Translations under genes and position numbers: made by a program
Notes under the pieces: generated by a model
The model's database searches: none
What the model was told of the DNA's origin: nothing
Seen by the model: only the letters and a program-made list of their open reading frames with translations
NCBI GenBank assembly: GCA_946544235.1
Contig: CAMNMC010000056.1
Location: forward strand, 1-56,396
Length of the DNA stretch: 56,396 nucleotides
Direction of reading: 5' to 3'
Source of the DNA: an uncultured Lachnospiraceae bacterium
GTDB taxonomy: Bacteria > Bacillota > Clostridia > Lachnospirales > Lachnospiraceae
Shown: in pieces, positions 9,058-16,173 of the stretch
How the letters are laid out: each line of letters begins with the position of its first letter
Position numbering within the stretch: position 1 is the first letter of the stretch

Positions 9058-9360
9058 ATGGAAAACAAAGAACCAAAGCAGAATGTAGTGATCTTCGAGA
9101 ACGACACATGGCAGATCGAACTGAGGCCAAGAAGCACAAAGCACGAGAATGAGCCTGATATGAAGGTTTGGGTCATGAGAGACGGTCAGGAGGTCGCACA
9201 ATATACTGATAAATATCGTGGATATGGTCACTACCAGTATCACGAGGAACTTCTTCCTCCTAAGATCAGCGAAGTTGCCAAGAAGGCTTGGGACAAGCTT
9301 AAGGAAGCTCCTCTGGATGATGCAATGATTGAAGAAATGAAAAATATGATGGAAGAATAG
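9058..9360 (+). CDS. Small acidic cytoplasmic protein of unknown function
   Basis: 100 residues, no signal peptide or membrane segment. The N-terminal half looks like a small beta-rich unit (NVVIFENDTWQIELRPRS, MKVWVMRDGQEVAQYTDKYRGYGHYQYH) with many aromatic residues. The C-terminal third is helical and acidic (EVAKKAWDKLKEAPLDDAMIEEMKNMMEE). I do not recognise the family. A near-perfect AAGGAGG lies eight bases before the ATG, an extended -10 promoter stands immediately upstream and a strong intrinsic terminator immediately downstream, so it is a well-expressed single-gene unit. Those signals make it a real gene and not a chance open frame. Confidence 0.85.
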   Translation: MENKEPKQNVVIFENDTWQIELRPRSTKHENEPDMKVWVMRDGQEVAQYTDKYRGYGHYQYHEELLPPKISEVAKKAWDKLKEAPLDDAMIEEMKNMMEE

Positions 9361-9368
9361 GGGTACTT

Positions 9369-9410
9369 AAAAAATCCGCAGTTTCATAAGAGACTGCGGA
9401 TTTTTTATTT
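9369..9410 (+). terminator. Intrinsic terminator after the 100-residue orphan
   Basis: Ten-base-pair stem AATCCGCAGT / ACTGCGGATT with a ten-base loop, flanked by an A-run before and TTTTTTATTT after it, beginning nine bases past the stop codon. Confidence 0.9.
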
Positions 9411-9474
9411 CGTCTTTCCGTATTATCTGCTATAATATCCGGTAGCAGGCTTTAAAACTTGAAAGGATTTACAC

Positions 9475-10056
9475 ATGAACGAATCAGATGAACGCTACAG
9501 CACCGCAGAAGACGCTATTTATGATGCATTTTTCCTTCTGCTTCAGAATAAGGAACTCGATAAGATCACCGTATCTGACGTTATAAAGAAGGCCGGGATC
9601 GTAAGAAGCACCTTCTATAACCATTACGAAAACATCCCTGCCCTTATGGTTGCGGCTGAGGATAAGACCATACGTGATATATTCCGGATGATGGAAAGCT
9701 TCCACCCGAAGAACGACCGCGATATGTGCCGTTCCTATTTCCTTGCGATCTGCAATTACACCAGAAAGAACCCCTTCCTGGCCAATCTGCTTCAGAGTCC
9801 AAGAGGAGACGCATTCTTTGAGAAGGCCATAACCATGTTTCATAAATATGTTGCAGAGGTAACACAGATAAATGTAACGGCAACTAGTGACCGTACCACC
9901 TTCTCTTATCTGATTGCAAGCTCTATCGGCTGTACGATAGGTGTTCTGCATAAATGGACAGCGGAGGACTTTGCGACCCCCGCTGAAGAAATTGCTGATA
10001 TTTTATCAAAGATTTTTGTTTCCGGCATACTTCCTTATCTCGGAACCGGAAAGTAA
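9475..10056 (+). CDS. TetR/AcrR family transcriptional regulator
   Basis: 193 residues. The N-terminal helix-turn-helix is clear (ITVSDVIKKAGIVRSTFYNHYENIPALM, about 30-57), followed by a helical ligand-binding domain with no identifiable ligand. GAAAGGA precedes the ATG, and TATAAT at 9431-9436 preceded by TGC is a probable extended -10. The gene converges on the acyl-ligase gene, whose stop lies 15 bases away, and faces no divergent partner. Its target could be its own promoter or the neighbouring acyl-ligase/carrier cluster; the sequence does not settle this. Confidence 0.9.
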   Translation: MNESDERYSTAEDAIYDAFFLLLQNKELDKITVSDVIKKAGIVRSTFYNHYENIPALMVAAEDKTIRDIFRMMESFHPKNDRDMCRSYFLAICNYTRKNPFLANLLQSPRGDAFFEKAITMFHKYVAEVTQINVTATSDRTTFSYLIASSIGCTIGVLHKWTAEDFATPAEEIADILSKIFVSGILPYLGTGK

Positions 10057-10071
10057 ATTTCAAACCATATA

Positions 10072-11598
10072 CTAGTCGTCAAGCGCAGCATCCGCTCTGA
10101 CTATCTTGCCCGTTGCATTTCTATGGAACGGGCTTTTTCTTATTACAAGAGAAACAATCTGTCTGTAGGTTGGCTGCGGACGGTTATATTCATCCAGAAG
10201 CTTTCTTAATCCTGCTTCGACAGCTGCGTCATCAAGCCCCATAGCCTTAATTACATCCTGATCCGGGAAGATACGTGCCGTAAGGCCGTTATTTTCACCC
10301 GTAACTACCACCTCTCCTACCAGAGGATTGATACCAAGCTTGTTCTCAATCTCCTCAGGTGATATATTTTCACCATTTGAAAGGATGATGAGGTTCTTGA
10401 CCCTGCCGTTTATGAAGAGGAAGCCATCCTCGTCGAGGTAGCCCTTGTCTCCGGTGTGGAGCCAGCCGTCCTTCAATGTTTCTTCTGTCTCAGCAGGCAT
10501 CTTATAGTAGCCCTTCATAACGCTGCTGCCCTGCACCTGGATCTCGCCGTCCACAAAACGTACCTTAACATTGGCAAGAGGTCTTCCGATGGAGCCCTTC
10601 TTATGGTCTTCAGGTGTATTTGAGCTTATTACAGGGGAACACTCAGACATACCATATCCCTCAAGCACCTGAACACCATATTTTTCCAGCTTATCTATAT
10701 AAAACGGATCGAGATGCGCACCACCGGTGAAAATGATCTTCAGCTTTCCGCCAAATACATTTTCAGCTACCGCTGCGGCAGGAACTGATGCATCAACCGA
10801 AGCGAGCCTCTTATAGATGGTCTCTATCATCAGAGGAACCATGAGCATAACATCCGGCTTAAATATGCCCATATTACGTATCATGTGAATAAACGAATCA
10901 TTTATGCATACAACCGCTCCAAGTGAAAAGCCCTTGAGCCAGTCCATAACGAGGCAGAATGCATGATGAACAGGAAGCACACTGAGAAGTGTACAGCCCG
11001 GCTCGGCAGTATAAGGAACCGCTTCAACATTCTGTGCAAGGTTCATCTGTGTAAGCATTACACCCTTGCTCTTACCTGTGGTTCCGGAGGTATAGATGAG
11101 TGTTGCGATCTCTTCTGCAGGAAGTCCCTCAGTATCGACCTGACCTGCAGCGTCCTTTATCAGATCACCAAATGTTTCAAAACCCTCTGCTGCATCCTCC
11201 GTAAGAAGCCATATATAACGGATCTTCGGACACTTCTCCTTCAGTCCTTCCAGGATATCCTTCCTCTTTGGCGAAAGGAAAAGCGCTTCGGAATCCGAAT
11301 CATTAAGGAGGTTAACGAGATCCTCTGCAGGGAGACCTGCATCAAGAGGAACCGCGACATTATTACCGGTTGTAATACCAAGATAGCTGCTTATCCAGCT
11401 TACCGAAGCTGTTCCGATAAGAGCTATATGAACTCCTGCCAAGCCCTTTGCCGAAAGGCCCTTCCTTACTGAAGTGATGTCCTCTCCAAGCTCGGCATAG
11501 CTCTTCTCTTTTATCTCTTTTTTCTCAAGCCACCTGACTGCAGGAAGCTCTGAGTAAAGGTTCTGTGACCTGTCCCATATTTCTCTGATAGTATTCAT
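10072..11598 (-). CDS. ANL superfamily acyl-AMP/acyl-carrier ligase
   Basis: 508 residues, a complete adenylate-forming enzyme. The core motifs are all visible: phosphate loop TLIYTSGTTGKSKGVMLT, A5 GYGMSECSP, A7 LHTGDKGYLDEDG, hinge GRVKNLIILSNGENISPEEIE and the C-terminal catalytic Lys in NATGKIVRADA. The mid-region (PDVMLMVPLMIETIYKRL) resembles fatty acyl-CoA/acyl-ACP synthetases more than amino-acid adenylation domains. It is the last gene of a same-strand run after a carrier-protein gene (98 bases upstream) and a condensation-domain gene, so it most likely activates a carboxylic acid and loads it on that carrier. The acid is unknown. Confidence 0.9.
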   Translation of the reverse strand: MNTIREIWDRSQNLYSELPAVRWLEKKEIKEKSYAELGEDITSVRKGLSAKGLAGVHIALIGTASVSWISSYLGITTGNNVAVPLDAGLPAEDLVNLLNDSDSEALFLSPKRKDILEGLKEKCPKIRYIWLLTEDAAEGFETFGDLIKDAAGQVDTEGLPAEEIATLIYTSGTTGKSKGVMLTQMNLAQNVEAVPYTAEPGCTLLSVLPVHHAFCLVMDWLKGFSLGAVVCINDSFIHMIRNMGIFKPDVMLMVPLMIETIYKRLASVDASVPAAAVAENVFGGKLKIIFTGGAHLDPFYIDKLEKYGVQVLEGYGMSECSPVISSNTPEDHKKGSIGRPLANVKVRFVDGEIQVQGSSVMKGYYKMPAETEETLKDGWLHTGDKGYLDEDGFLFINGRVKNLIILSNGENISPEEIENKLGINPLVGEVVVTGENNGLTARIFPDQDVIKAMGLDDAAVEAGLRKLLDEYNRPQPTYRQIVSLVIRKSPFHRNATGKIVRADAALDD

Positions 11599-11696
11599 AT
11601 CCGATACCTCTCGCTATAATCCACACTCACAGTCAAAACTGCCACAATCGCACCTGGACAGTCGTACCTGCAACAGCCTGCCTGCTACAGTAGTTC

Positions 11697-11933
11697 TTAC
11701 GCAACCTCGAGCATATCAAGCATCTCAAGTGCTTCGCCGATTGTCTTGATCTTTACTGCCTCTTCAAGATCGAGCTCAACATCAAAGTTATCCTCGATCT
11801 CACCGAGAAATGACATGAAATCAAGCGAGCTGAGTCCCAGATCCTCACGGAAGCTCATCTCATCCTTCATATCCTCTGCTGCTACGTCACAATACTGTGC
11901 TATAAGTTTCTTAAATTCCATAACCTTATCCAT
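11697..11933 (-). CDS. Acyl/peptidyl carrier protein
   Basis: 78 residues, acidic, four-helix carrier-protein pattern. The phosphopantetheine site is the Ser in DLGLSSLDFMSF (about residue 35). CAGGAGG before the ATG is an excellent ribosome binding site. It stands between the condensation-domain gene and the ligase gene on the same strand. The length recalls DltC, but the neighbouring ligase is of the fatty-acyl type and no dltB or dltD is present, so a dedicated carrier for the local ligase is the better reading. Confidence 0.92.
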   Translation of the reverse strand: MDKVMEFKKLIAQYCDVAAEDMKDEMSFREDLGLSSLDFMSFLGEIEDNFDVELDLEEAVKIKTIGEALEMLDMLEVA

Positions 11934-12043
11934 CTTATTATCCTCCTGTTTTATTCAAATTCTTTATTATCTATTCTGTGATATCTGATTCTATTCTTAT
12001 TACGAATCATCTATATGTTTTATTATTTCTTTGATCCGAAGCT

Positions 12044-13429
12044 TTATACCTGATCCATAAGATCACCGATCTTGATGTCCGGCTCGGAAATACCTTTAAA
12101 GAGTATTTTCATCATGTAATAATATAAGAGTTCCATATCCTTCTCGGTAAGCTTTACCGTCTGGTAATGATATGAGAAATTCATACCGCCGTCATCGGTA
12201 TGAGATACCGTGAGGTACATCTTCTTGGTTGCTGCACCGTTTGCAAACCACTTTGAATGCATCGGTATATTTTTAAGGAACGGATTGTCCATATGTACCG
12301 GCATCGGCTGATATGTCAGATAGCAGCTTTCGTAGGTTGTATCATCCGGTGTATTGTATCGACGTTTCATTTCCTCGCGGATAAGCGCCGGATCGTAATT
12401 GCTGTGCATGTATATTCTGTTCTGAACATTCTGTATTTCATATGCGGCTGAAAGAAAATCCATGTCCGCAGGAATTACAGTTCTGCAAGGGAACATTATC
12501 GTTCTGCTTCCTCCCGAAGTCCACTCATCATGAGTTGATCTTCTGGAAATGAAATTCTCAATCGTTATATCCTCCTGTCCGTTATTTACCTTGGACAAAT
12601 ATGTACGGATGCCAAGAAGGAGAAGATTTGTCATCGAAAGCTGATGATTCATGCAGAAATCGATAAGTCCCTTGGTCGGTTCAGGTTCAAGTTTGTAATC
12701 CTTAACTGCAACAAAAAGCTCCTTACGTTCGATATCCGCAGCTCTGAGCTTCGGATCATTATGCTTCTTTCTTGCTTCCTCAAGAACAGCCGGTCCCTGA
12801 ATATCCGAATAGAGTGGCTCTCCTAAAGCATCCAGCTGATCGTCCCAGAACTTCTTGTCCTTGGCAAAACGCTTCTCATTTCCGGCCTTCTGAAGGTCTG
12901 CCTCCAGCACCTTCTCAAAATCCGCCAGATCTGCAGGATACTCTGCTCCGAAACGGTAGTGCGTGTATAACTGCATCAGGTCATTTACCATTACGACCAG
13001 TCCGCAGGAATCTATAAGGCGGTGATCCATATGTACGAAGAAGCCATTGTAGCCTTCCGGAAGCTTAACCATCAGGAACTCACACATCGGACGATTGTCT
13101 CCGTCCAGAGTTTCATATGCCCAGTTCTGCATGATATTGTCTGCCTCTTCCAGAGTCATGCCTGTCATATCCTTAAGCTTGATATCTCTGGCATCATGCT
13201 TGATCAGATACTGTCTGATCTCACCATTTTCATCCGGCTTCGTAAATCTGAGACGAATGCATCCGTATCTCTTGATCTCAAGCTGAATACATTTCTTGAG
13301 CAGTCCGAAATCCAGTTCAGCCTTAAGCGAAGCAACTATGCTGACACCTGAAACCTGCTGTGTCTTATACTCTCTTATCCACTGATAATGCATATTCTGC
13401 GCTGCTGTGAGCGGATACTCTTTTCTCAT
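12044..13429 (-). CDS. Free-standing condensation-domain (acyltransferase-like) protein
   Basis: 461 residues from an ATG at 13429 with GGAGGG nine bases upstream; an in-frame upstream extension of 19 residues has no such support. The fold is that of NRPS condensation or wax-ester/alcohol acyltransferase domains. Residues 1-20 (YPLTAAQNMHYQW) give the C1-like start. FVHMDHRLIDSCGL holds the HxxxD catalytic pair (His136, Asp140), with the first His of HHxxxDG replaced by Asp and the final Gly by Ser. A later part (SGGSRTIMFPCRTVIPADMDF) matches the second subdomain. It lacks attached adenylation or carrier domains; those functions are supplied by the next two genes. It probably joins the carrier-bound acyl group to an amine or alcohol acceptor, which is not identifiable. 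Confidence 0.82.
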   Translation of the reverse strand: MRKEYPLTAAQNMHYQWIREYKTQQVSGVSIVASLKAELDFGLLKKCIQLEIKRYGCIRLRFTKPDENGEIRQYLIKHDARDIKLKDMTGMTLEEADNIMQNWAYETLDGDNRPMCEFLMVKLPEGYNGFFVHMDHRLIDSCGLVVMVNDLMQLYTHYRFGAEYPADLADFEKVLEADLQKAGNEKRFAKDKKFWDDQLDALGEPLYSDIQGPAVLEEARKKHNDPKLRAADIERKELFVAVKDYKLEPEPTKGLIDFCMNHQLSMTNLLLLGIRTYLSKVNNGQEDITIENFISRRSTHDEWTSGGSRTIMFPCRTVIPADMDFLSAAYEIQNVQNRIYMHSNYDPALIREEMKRRYNTPDDTTYESCYLTYQPMPVHMDNPFLKNIPMHSKWFANGAATKKMYLTVSHTDDGGMNFSYHYQTVKLTEKDMELLYYYMMKILFKGISEPDIKIGDLMDQV

Positions 13430-13481
13430 CTTATCTGGCCCTCCATTTAAAATCACATCTCGTTTTCCTTTGATAGAGCAG

Positions 13482-13510
13482 ACCATACTACATTCTTTTT
13501 CGGTCTACAA
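13482..13510 (-). promoter_or_regulatory. Promoter of the condensation/carrier/ligase unit
   Basis: On the minus strand TTGTAG (13510-13505), 17 bases, TATGGT (13487-13482). The start would fall near 13475, about 45 bases before the ATG at 13429. Confidence 0.5.
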
Positions 13511-13545
13511 GCCCCCCAACGACTTAACAGACACTTCCAATAAAA

Positions 13546-13600
13546 GTGACCACAACATATCGAACACTATTGTTAAAACTGTTCGTTATGTCGTGGTCAC
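13546..13600. repeat. Long inverted repeat upstream of the condensation gene
   Basis: Two 21-base arms matching at 19 positions (GTGACCACAACATA... and its complement ending TGTCGTGGTCAC) around a 13-base spacer. On the minus strand the structure is followed by TTTTATT, so it could terminate transcription from the hydrolase gene 94 bases upstream. Its size and its place just above the next promoter would equally suit an operator. The 13430-13693 gap holds this and the promoter, nothing else obvious. Confidence 0.7.
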
Positions 13601-13693
13601 TCTGTTATCATGCCACCATGCCTGATCGATTTTTTTAATATATTCAACTGTATTTTTTATGATCGATCTGTCTGTAAATGATTTTTTCCTCAA

Positions 13694-14689
13694 TCATATT
13701 CCTTGATCTAATCTGTCAAAAAAATCCCTCAGTTTACTCTCATACATTTCAGGGTCGGTAAATGAGCAGCAGAGATGTCTTGCCTTTGGTACAAGGACAA
13801 GTTCCTTCGGTGCCCTGCATGTCTCAAAATTCATTACGGAATTACGTGGAAATACATAAGTATCATCCTCACCGTGGAAGAAAATAACCGGAACAGTATT
13901 CTTCTTAAGTGCCGCACCGACATCAGTGTCCTTCATCCTGAAGCCTGCAAAAATACGGCAGAACAGGTCTACTCGCAGCAGTAAAAGCTCGACCCAGTGA
14001 AGATGAAACCATCCGGAAGCTATATCCCTCAGCTGCGTCTTCATCGAATGAAAACCGCAGTCGGCAATTATTCCATGGACCTCCTTAGGAAGACCCTGCC
14101 CTGAAGCCAGGAGTACTGCAGCAGCTCCCATGGACTGTCCGTAAAGGTAAACCGGAAGTTTATACTTATTGATGCTTTCGATAAGCTTCAGCCAATCTAT
14201 GATATCATACTGCTCCTTTGCGCCAAAGGTTATGTATTTCCCTTCACTCTCTCCGCAACATCTCTGATCTATAAATAAAAGGTCAGCGTTATTATCATGA
14301 AGATACTCAGCCATATGAGCCATGCTTCCGAAAGCGCTTCCCTTGTAGCCATGGCTCATAAGAATGATTCTTTCAGGATTCTCTGCAGGCAAATATGAGG
14401 CATGAAGCTTCAGTCCGTCGCGAGCGGTGATATAATAATCCGTCATATCCTGAGCTTCGCACCACTTCTTCGTTTCCTCGTATTCATCATTATAGAGATG
14501 TCTCGGATGATTGATCACAGTATGCTTAAGCTGAAACCATTTCTTCTTTTTTTTCTTCGACGAAGCACTGCCCTTTTTGCCACAGTAGCATATGAACCTG
14601 AAGAAGGGCCAGCCCGCCATGGTGAAGAGTGCAACGCCAGCCGCAACTATCACTGCCAGCTTTGTTTTAATCTTAACATGCTTTTTCAT
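13694..14689 (-). CDS. Membrane-anchored alpha/beta hydrolase (S33/Hydrolase_4 type)
   Basis: 331 residues. An N-terminal hydrophobic helix (about 9-35) with basic flanks probably anchors it, followed by a lysine-rich linker (SASSKKKKKKW). The hydrolase domain shows the oxyanion region LMSHGYKGSAFG, nucleophile elbow YGQSMGAAAVLL, acid Asp in FFHGEDDTYVF and catalytic His in KARHLCC. Substrate class (ester, lipid or peptide) is undetermined. It is on the same strand between the MFS and condensation genes, with about 215 AT-rich bases in front of it that hold several GATAATATA-like repeats but no clear promoter. Co-function with the acyl-carrier cluster is possible but unproven. Confidence 0.87.
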   Translation of the reverse strand: MKKHVKIKTKLAVIVAAGVALFTMAGWPFFRFICYCGKKGSASSKKKKKKWFQLKHTVINHPRHLYNDEYEETKKWCEAQDMTDYYITARDGLKLHASYLPAENPERIILMSHGYKGSAFGSMAHMAEYLHDNNADLLFIDQRCCGESEGKYITFGAKEQYDIIDWLKLIESINKYKLPVYLYGQSMGAAAVLLASGQGLPKEVHGIIADCGFHSMKTQLRDIASGWFHLHWVELLLLRVDLFCRIFAGFRMKDTDVGAALKKNTVPVIFFHGEDDTYVFPRNSVMNFETCRAPKELVLVPKARHLCCSFTDPEMYESKLRDFFDRLDQGI

Positions 14690-14904
14690 ATCTCTGCCTT
14701 TTTCTATATGCCTGTTATTTTCGTTAGTTTTTAATTATTCAGCCAGCTGTAGTATATTATTAATCCGGCTATGTATTCTTATTATTTATCCTACTGTATA
14801 TTATCTTTATATATTATCATTGATTATCTTACTGTTTATTGTCATATTCTCATCAACATTATCACAGTTTTCCAGCTGCTTGTATTATTGGAATTTCTCA
14901 CAAT

Positions 14905-16068
14905 TTATTTTCTGTCAGTATTCTTTCGCGTCACAACATATGTTATCTCAAGAAGAACAAGATTCAAAACTGCAAATATCAGAAGAAAGCCCGGCATGAT
15001 TCCGATACCGATGCTCTCCTGGATAAGCCCGAATATCATCGGCATAAATGTGCTTCCGACATATGCACAGGCCATCTGAAGGCCTATGACTGCCGCACTG
15101 TATTTTTTACCGAAATTGATCGGAGCCATATGCTGAATAGCCGGATAAACAGGTCCCATACCGATTCCTGTCACAACAAAACCAACTGCTGCAACCATGT
15201 AATGTGAAACCGGAAGGAATATGAGCAGGATACCGGCCAGCTCAACAGCTATACCGATGCGTATCAGGCGTCTGTCGCCCAGCTTATTTGACACAAAGCC
15301 GGAAAACAGTCTTCCGAGCATAAGTCCGCCGAATATAAGCGAACCGAAGGAAGCGATCGTACCGTCAGAGAGCCCTTCCTTTGTTCCTGAAAAGTAGCTC
15401 GAGGTCCACAGAAAGCATGTTGCCTCGCCCGATGCATAAGAAAAGAAAGCTATAAGCGTAAATATAACTCCCGGAACCCTGAGCGTTTCCTTTATTCCTG
15501 CAGCCTCTTCCTTTTCATCCTCGGCGGTCTCACCGCCCTTATTCCAGAGAGGAAGAGAGATGATGCAGACCAGAAGTATTCCCATCTGAATATAGGCAGT
15601 CCAGCGATAGCCCTCATTCCAGCCCGCCTTCCTCAGTGCGAGCGCCATGATATTCGGACTGATCACCGCACCTACTCCATAGAAGCAGTGAAGAAAATTC
15701 ATAACCGCGCCGGAATAATTATTTGCAACATAATGATTTACCGATGCATCTATGCAGCCTGCTCCGATTCCGTACGGAACCGCAAAGATAAAGAGCATAT
15801 AATAGCTTTCCGAAATCGAAAAACCGATAAGCCCCAGGATTGTCAGAAATATTGAAACTATAACAATCCATTTAGTATGAAATCTCTTTATAAATCCCGG
15901 ACTGAGCAGCGCGGAAATAATGGTCATGAACGATATGGTCATCGAAACATAACCCGCATAAGAAGATGGCACATCAAAAACCACATGCATCTTCGGCCAG
16001 CCTGATCCAAGCAGTGAATCCGGAAGGCCCAGACTTATAAAGATTATATAAATAACTGAAATAAGCAT
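14905..16068 (-). CDS. MFS transporter
   Basis: 387 residues with about 12 membrane segments. The start MLISVIYIIFISLGLPDSLLGSGWP and YGIGAGCIDASVNHYVANNY resemble the sugar/fucose-permease-like branch of the major facilitator superfamily (internal GLMLGRLFSGFVSNKLGDRRL is the loop 2-3 type motif). AAGGA stands seven bases before the ATG. A cytoplasmic loop around 180-200 is acidic (AEDEKEEAAG). It may import a sugar or export a metabolite; nothing in the sequence fixes the direction. It lies between feoB and the hydrolase gene and has a pair of direct repeats upstream. Confidence 0.9.
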   Translation of the reverse strand: MLISVIYIIFISLGLPDSLLGSGWPKMHVVFDVPSSYAGYVSMTISFMTIISALLSPGFIKRFHTKWIVIVSIFLTILGLIGFSISESYYMLFIFAVPYGIGAGCIDASVNHYVANNYSGAVMNFLHCFYGVGAVISPNIMALALRKAGWNEGYRWTAYIQMGILLVCIISLPLWNKGGETAEDEKEEAAGIKETLRVPGVIFTLIAFFSYASGEATCFLWTSSYFSGTKEGLSDGTIASFGSLIFGGLMLGRLFSGFVSNKLGDRRLIRIGIAVELAGILLIFLPVSHYMVAAVGFVVTGIGMGPVYPAIQHMAPINFGKKYSAAVIGLQMACAYVGSTFMPMIFGLIQESIGIGIMPGFLLIFAVLNLVLLEITYVVTRKNTDRK

Positions 16069-16101
16069 ATTTTTTCCTTAACAGGCATGTTTGTATAAAT
16101 T

Positions 16102-16152
16102 ACTATCCCGATATATTATCTAAATCACTATCCCGGTATATTATCTTAAATC
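16102..16152. repeat. Two tandem 25/26-bp direct repeats upstream of the MFS gene
   Basis: ACTATCCCGATATATTATCT followed by AAATC, then ACTATCCCGGTATATTATCT followed by TAAATC, then a truncated third copy ACTATACATG. They lie between the feoB stop (16174) and the MFS start (16068) and may be regulator sites for the MFS gene. Confidence 0.7.
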
Positions 16153-16173
16153 ACTATACATGATACAGCAGTT

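Noticed and set aside
10072-11933. DltA/DltC (D-alanylation) as the identity of the ligase and carrier
   Set aside because: The ligase motifs fit fatty-acyl adenylation, a condensation-domain gene replaces dltB/dltD, and no dlt membrane genes are present.
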